From assembly GCF_002902285.1 (NCBI RefSeq), contig NZ_PPRU01000039.1, positions 1 through 62,956 of the forward strand: a stretch of DNA of 62,956 nucleotides. Direction: 5' to 3'. The notes under the pieces were generated by a model. That model ran no database searches. It was given only the letters and a program-made list of their open reading frames with translations, and had not been told where the DNA came from. This document shows, piece by piece, positions 59,380 to 62,956 of this stretch. Position 1 is the stretch's first letter, and every line of letters begins with the position of its first letter. The stretch comes from Staphylococcus simulans. Its GTDB lineage: Bacteria; Bacillota; Bacilli; Staphylococcales; Staphylococcaceae. The position numbers and the translations under genes are program-made.

Positions 59380-60192
59380 TTAGACGATTTTTTCACGTAC
59401 TTTACCTGAAATATAATCCACAATACCGACCATAATGACTAAACCGATTAAGATAATGCCGACACGGTCCCATGAACGTGTTTGTAAGGCGAAGATTAAC
59501 GGTGTGCCGATACCGCCTGCACCAATCAAACCTAAAATGGAAGCGGAACGCAAATTCAACTCAAAGCGATATAAAATCAAGGATAAGAATGTCGGTAAGA
59601 TTTGTGGGACGACCGCAAAGACTAACGTCTTCATTTTATTCGCACCGCTCGCTTTTAATGACTCAGTAGCACTTAAATCGATGTTTTCAATATCTTCTGC
59701 GAATAATTTACCAAGCATACCTACTGAGTGAATACCTAGTGCGAGTACACCAGAGAATGATCCTGGTCCAACGGCTTTTATAAAAATCAAAGCCATCACA
59801 ATCTCTGGAAAGACACGAATGATACTTAAAATAAATTTACTGACGCCTGATACAGGTCTGAAACGTATAATATTTCTAGCACCTAAGAAGGCTAAAGGAA
59901 TACAAATGACCGCTGCGATAATGGTACCTACAACCGCAATCGCAAAGGTTTCTAATAATCCGCGTAATAAATCTTCACCGCCAGGCTGATAGACAAATCC
60001 CCAATCTGGATGTGTTAAACCATGCATAATGGATCCAAGGATTTGTTGCGACTTTTGTTTGATTTCTAAGGCGGGCATACCCGCAAAGGCCCAAACCAAT
60101 AAGGCTATTATTACCACGGAAATAATGCCATACTTTAACTTTGTGCGAGGACTGCCATAATGTTTTAATAATTCTGCTTTAGATTGTGTCAT
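59380..60192 (-). CDS. phnE: Phosphonate ABC transporter permease PhnE, second copy
   Basis: A 270-residue permease with about six membrane spans and the EAA-like segment (TESLKASGANKMKTLVFAVVPQI). It forms the channel, probably as a dimer with the other PhnE. ATG overlaps the stop of the upstream phnE by four bases (ATGA), so translation is coupled. Last gene of phnD-phnC-phnE-phnE. Confidence 0.9.
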   Translation of the reverse strand: MTQSKAELLKHYGSPRTKLKYGIISVVIIALLVWAFAGMPALEIKQKSQQILGSIMHGLTHPDWGFVYQPGGEDLLRGLLETFAIAVVGTIIAAVICIPLAFLGARNIIRFRPVSGVSKFILSIIRVFPEIVMALIFIKAVGPGSFSGVLALGIHSVGMLGKLFAEDIENIDLSATESLKASGANKMKTLVFAVVPQILPTFLSLILYRFELNLRSASILGLIGAGGIGTPLIFALQTRSWDRVGIILIGLVIMVGIVDYISGKVREKIV

Positions 60193-60983
60193 GTGAGTTG
60201 TTCCCTCACTTTCGAACTGATGTAATCAATAATCACCACAATGACCAATGTAAATAAAATAATCATAGCCGTACGGTCATACTGGAATAATCCCAGCGTC
60301 TGATCGTAAAACAATCCGATACCTCCGGCACCGACTAAACCTAACACTGCAGCGGCTCGAATATTGATTTCGAACGCAAAGAGTACGTAAGAAACATAAG
60401 AAGCTAAAGCTTGCGGTACAACACCGAATATAATCCACTTTGTTTTATTCGCACCGACAGCCGTCATCGCTTCAAGTGGTCCAGGTTCAATAGCTTCTAG
60501 TACTTCATATAATAATTTCGCGACAATACTGATTGTTAAAACAATCACTGCTAATACCCCGGGGATTTGGCCGATACCAAAGACTGCTACAAAGATAGCG
60601 GCTAATAATAAATCGGGGATAGTACGCACGATATTTAAGATGAAACGTGCTGGCATCGCAATCCATTTAGAACGTGAAATATTTTTTGCACACAATAAGG
60701 CAATAGGTACTGCGATGATAGAACCGATAAATGCCCCGACAATTGCCATTCTGATTGTATCTAACATGGGATTAAGTATCTGTTCAAGATAACTCCAGTC
60801 AGGTGGAAACATTTGAGTGAATAGGGTCCCGATTTGCGGTAAACCATAAATCAAATCACTAAAGCTGAATCCCGTATATAAGACACTCCAAAACACTAAA
60901 AACAATACCAATATAGTGGTCATCGCTGTTTTAAACGACATTTTATGACTCAGCATTTCTGCATAATTTTTGTCGGGTGTCAT
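60189..60983 (-). CDS. phnE: Phosphonate ABC transporter permease PhnE, first copy
   Basis: A 264-residue permease paralogous to the next gene. It has a hydrophobic start, spans spread to the C-terminus, and an EAA loop (GPLEAMTAVGANKTKWIIFGVV). ATG one base after the phnC stop, with AGGGGTGA upstream. Confidence 0.9.
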   Translation of the reverse strand: MTPDKNYAEMLSHKMSFKTAMTTILVLFLVFWSVLYTGFSFSDLIYGLPQIGTLFTQMFPPDWSYLEQILNPMLDTIRMAIVGAFIGSIIAVPIALLCAKNISRSKWIAMPARFILNIVRTIPDLLLAAIFVAVFGIGQIPGVLAVIVLTISIVAKLLYEVLEAIEPGPLEAMTAVGANKTKWIIFGVVPQALASYVSYVLFAFEINIRAAAVLGLVGAGGIGLFYDQTLGLFQYDRTAMIILFTLVIVVIIDYISSKVREQLT

Positions 60984-60984
60984 A

Positions 60985-61758
60985 TTAATTCACCCCTAAC
61001 TTCTCATCATCATTAATCGAACGTCCATAAATTTTATTGAATGCTTCATCTGTTGCTTCATCGACTGCACCGTCAAAGACTAATTTACCGTCACGTAAGC
61101 CAATAATACGTGTACCATATTCGCGTGCTAAGTCCACAAAGTGCAAGTTAATGATGATGGTAATTCCTAATTCTTCATTAATACGTTTCAAATCATCCAT
61201 GACTTGTTTAGTTGTTAAGGGGTCTAAAGAAGCCACAGGCTCATCTGCCAGAATAATAGAAGGTTCTTGGCAGAGTGCACGAGCAATAGAAATACGCTGT
61301 TGTTGACCACCTGATAATTCATCTGAACGTGATTTATATTTATCTAAAATGTTTACACGGTCTAAAGCCTCTAATGCTTTGATTTTATCTTCTTTAGGGA
61401 AAAGACCTAAGACCATTTTCCAAGTAGGGTGATAGCCGACTCTGCCACTCAGCACATTACGCATTACAGAAGAACGTTTCACCAAATTAAAGTTTTGGAA
61501 AATCATGCCGATATTACGACGCATTTCTAATAATTTCTTACCTGATGCTTTGGAGATGGATGTTCCATCAATCACAATATCGCCTTCGGTAATATCATGC
61601 AGACGGTTAATCGACCGTAATAAGGTTGATTTACCAGCACCCGATAGCCCGACGATAACCGCAAAATCACCTTTTTCAATATTTAAGTTGATATGGTCTA
61701 AACCGACATGGCCATTATCATATACTTTACTTACATCTCTGAATTCAATCTGACTCAT
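60985..61758 (-). CDS. phnC: Phosphonate ABC transporter ATPase PhnC
   Basis: A 257-residue ABC ATPase. Walker [10 protein letters not shown] at 37-45, signature LSGGQQQR at 148-155, Walker B IILADEP at 168-174. It matches the PhnC group. ATG with AAAGGA upstream. Separated from phnD by a 137-base gap containing a strong hairpin. Confidence 0.93.
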   Translation of the reverse strand: MSQIEFRDVSKVYDNGHVGLDHINLNIEKGDFAVIVGLSGAGKSTLLRSINRLHDITEGDIVIDGTSISKASGKKLLEMRRNIGMIFQNFNLVKRSSVMRNVLSGRVGYHPTWKMVLGLFPKEDKIKALEALDRVNILDKYKSRSDELSGGQQQRISIARALCQEPSIILADEPVASLDPLTTKQVMDDLKRINEELGITIIINLHFVDLAREYGTRIIGLRDGKLVFDGAVDEATDEAFNKIYGRSINDDEKLGVN

Positions 61759-61798
61759 AATAGTAGTCCTTTCTAAATTAAGTATCGAGATAAAAACA

Positions 61799-61868
61799 TA
61801 AGCGTACTCAAAAGATTAACTTCTGCACATACTTGCTAACAGAGTTCAATCTTGCTGAGATACGCTTA
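61799..61868 (-). terminator. Hairpin between phnD and phnC
   Basis: On the minus strand TAAGCGTA (61868-61861) and TACGCTTA (61806-61799) close a long imperfect stem (AGTT/AACT and ATC/GAT inner pairs) followed by TGTTTTTATC. It looks like a partial terminator giving more PhnD than permease and ATPase. Confidence 0.65.
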
Positions 61869-61895
61869 GGTTCAGTCAGTTTTTCTTAACTTGAA

Positions 61896-62846
61896 TTATT
61901 TCATTTCTTTAACTTTTTTGTCGTACTCTCTTACTGTATCGAAGTTAGAATCTTTACTGTCTGTATAGCCTTCATGTGAATAAACATCACTGATCACTTG
62001 ATGTCCTTCTTTTGTTTTAGCAATATCTTTAAAGGCTTTTTTCAATTTGTCTCTCCATTTTTGATCCATGTCGCTACGTACTGAAATCGTGTCATTTGGA
62101 ATGTCTTTTGTTAATTTCAATACTTTTGTATCTTTGTAGACATTAGGTTCATCTTTTTTCACAATTTTACGTGCATCTTGGAATACAGCAGCCGCATCTA
62201 CATCGCCATTCATCAATGAGATAATCGCTTGATCATGACCTTTCATGTTAACGACTTTCATATCTTTAAGGACGTTCACGCCTTCTTTATCCATTTCAAC
62301 GGCAGGGAATGTATAACCCGCTGTAGAAGTAACATCTTGTAATGCAATTTTCTTACCTTTTAAATCTTTCACGCTGTTAATGCCTGAATCCTTTTTCACT
62401 AAAATTTCTGATTTGTATTTGTCTGTTAATTCTTTAGAATCAGAACCATCTTTGTTTACACCAAAACGTTGTGCTTGTAGTAATACATCAGCAGCTTTTT
62501 GATCATGCGCTAATGTATATGCAGTAGGAGGTAAGAAACCAACATCTACTTTTTTAGATTTCATCGCTTCTACAATTGTGTTGTAGTTTGTAGAAACAGA
62601 AACTTTTACTGGGATGCCTAATTCTTTAGATAATAATTTTTCTAAAGGTTTCGCTTTCGCTTCTAACTTATCCGCGTTTTGTGAAGGTACAAACTGTACA
62701 GTTAATTCTTTAGGTTTGTAATCTCCGCCTTTACTGTCGCTTTCTTTCTTGTTGTCTAACGAACTTCCTTTGCCACATGCTGAAACAAATAAAATAACTG
62801 CCATCATCAAAATAAGTAATGCCTTAAAAGATAAACGTGCTTTCAT
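61896..62846 (-). CDS. phnD: Phosphonate-binding lipoprotein PhnD
   Basis: A 316-residue substrate-binding protein. The N-terminal signal MKARLSFKALLILMMAVILF ends in the lipobox VSAC with Cys24 as the lipid anchor, so it is held on the outer face of the membrane. LTVQFVPSQNADKLEAKAKP and VGFLPPTAYTLA are typical of PhnD/PtxB proteins that bind phosphonates or phosphite. ATG at 62846 with AAGGGG eleven bases upstream; an ATG seven codons earlier has no ribosome binding site. Confidence 0.92.
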   Translation of the reverse strand: MKARLSFKALLILMMAVILFVSACGKGSSLDNKKESDSKGGDYKPKELTVQFVPSQNADKLEAKAKPLEKLLSKELGIPVKVSVSTNYNTIVEAMKSKKVDVGFLPPTAYTLAHDQKAADVLLQAQRFGVNKDGSDSKELTDKYKSEILVKKDSGINSVKDLKGKKIALQDVTSTAGYTFPAVEMDKEGVNVLKDMKVVNMKGHDQAIISLMNGDVDAAAVFQDARKIVKKDEPNVYKDTKVLKLTKDIPNDTISVRSDMDQKWRDKLKKAFKDIAKTKEGHQVISDVYSHEGYTDSKDSNFDTVREYDKKVKEMK

Positions 62847-62891
62847 TACGTTGTTAACCCCTTCCATATGTATAAAATTTGATACAGGTTC

Positions 62892-62946
62892 ATTATATAC
62901 ACGGTGTAAATATGATACAATATATTAATTGTTAAGTTTAGGTAAA
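62892..62946 (-). promoter_or_regulatory. phnD promoter with candidate Pho box
   Basis: Minus strand TTGTAT (62915-62920), 17 bases, TATAAT (62892-62897). Upstream, TTTACC (62941-62946), 5 bases, TTAACA (62930-62935), with weaker hexamers at 11-base steps (62919-62924 and 62908-62913), resembles the TTAACA repeats bound by PhoP. Confidence 0.5.
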
Positions 62947-62956
62947 TATTTAATAT

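Overview
The window is chromosomal DNA of a low-GC Gram-positive bacterium and almost certainly a Staphylococcus other than S. aureus. Evidence seen: the 3' end of a 23S gene and a 5S gene close to the S. aureus sequences, AT-rich codon use, strong GGAGG-type ribosome binding sites, and a gene order I recognise from staphylococci (pdxR/pdxST, nupC, ctsR-mcsA-mcsB-clpC, radA, gltX, cysE-cysS, sigH, rpmG-secE-nusG, rplKAJL, rpoBC, rpsLG-fusA-tuf, kbl, ilvE, dGK/dAK, tadA, azo1, hxlAB-nagB). The species cannot be fixed from memory; a coagulase-negative species, perhaps of the S. carnosus/simulans kind, is a guess. No prophage, insertion sequence, CRISPR array or tRNA gene was seen.

Layout. 1-420: end of an rRNA operon. 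0.5-7.5 kb: an MFS exporter, GNAT acetyltransferases, the vitamin B6 locus (pdxR divergent from pdxST), an ASCH protein and a nucleoside transporter. 7.6-12.2 kb: CtsR-controlled protein quality-control operon. 12.4-21.2 kb: radA, a PIN/TRAM membrane protein, gltX, a cysteine T-box in front of cysE-cysS, mini-RNase III, rlmB, rae1 and sigH. 21.3-38.7 kb: the transcription/translation block (L33, SecE, NusG, L11, L1, L10, L7/L12, an RsmC-like methyltransferase, RpoB, RpoC, an L7Ae-like protein, S12, S7, EF-G, EF-Tu) with many leaders, hairpins and promoters. 38.7-47.5 kb: amino-acid and amide metabolism: an M20 amidohydrolase, kbl and an SDR-type threonine dehydrogenase (together a threonine-to-glycine route), two tandem choloylglycine-hydrolase-family genes each associated with a paralogous 63-residue protein, a peptidase S66 remnant and ilvE. 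47.5-54.3 kb: HAD phosphatases, a DUF454 membrane protein, deoxynucleoside kinases, tadA and an azoreductase. 54.4-58.8 kb: RuMP-type hxlAB, nagB, yojF-bshB2 (bacillithiol) and folE2. 58.8-59.4 kb: a gene-free stretch with strongly structured inverted repeats. 59.4-62.9 kb: a phosphonate-type ABC transporter.

Most of the window is ordinary core genome. The points most worth a second look are a three-way-junction RNA-like element at 58891-58976 whose two hairpin loops share the same pentamer; a McsA that lacks the N-terminal Cys-rich zinc finger; the doubled Ntn-hydrolase/63-residue-protein locus; a hairpin that buries the sigH ribosome binding site; and candidate CcpA, CodY, Fur and Pho sites. 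All start choices, promoters and hairpins were read by eye; no folding, alignment or database search was run.
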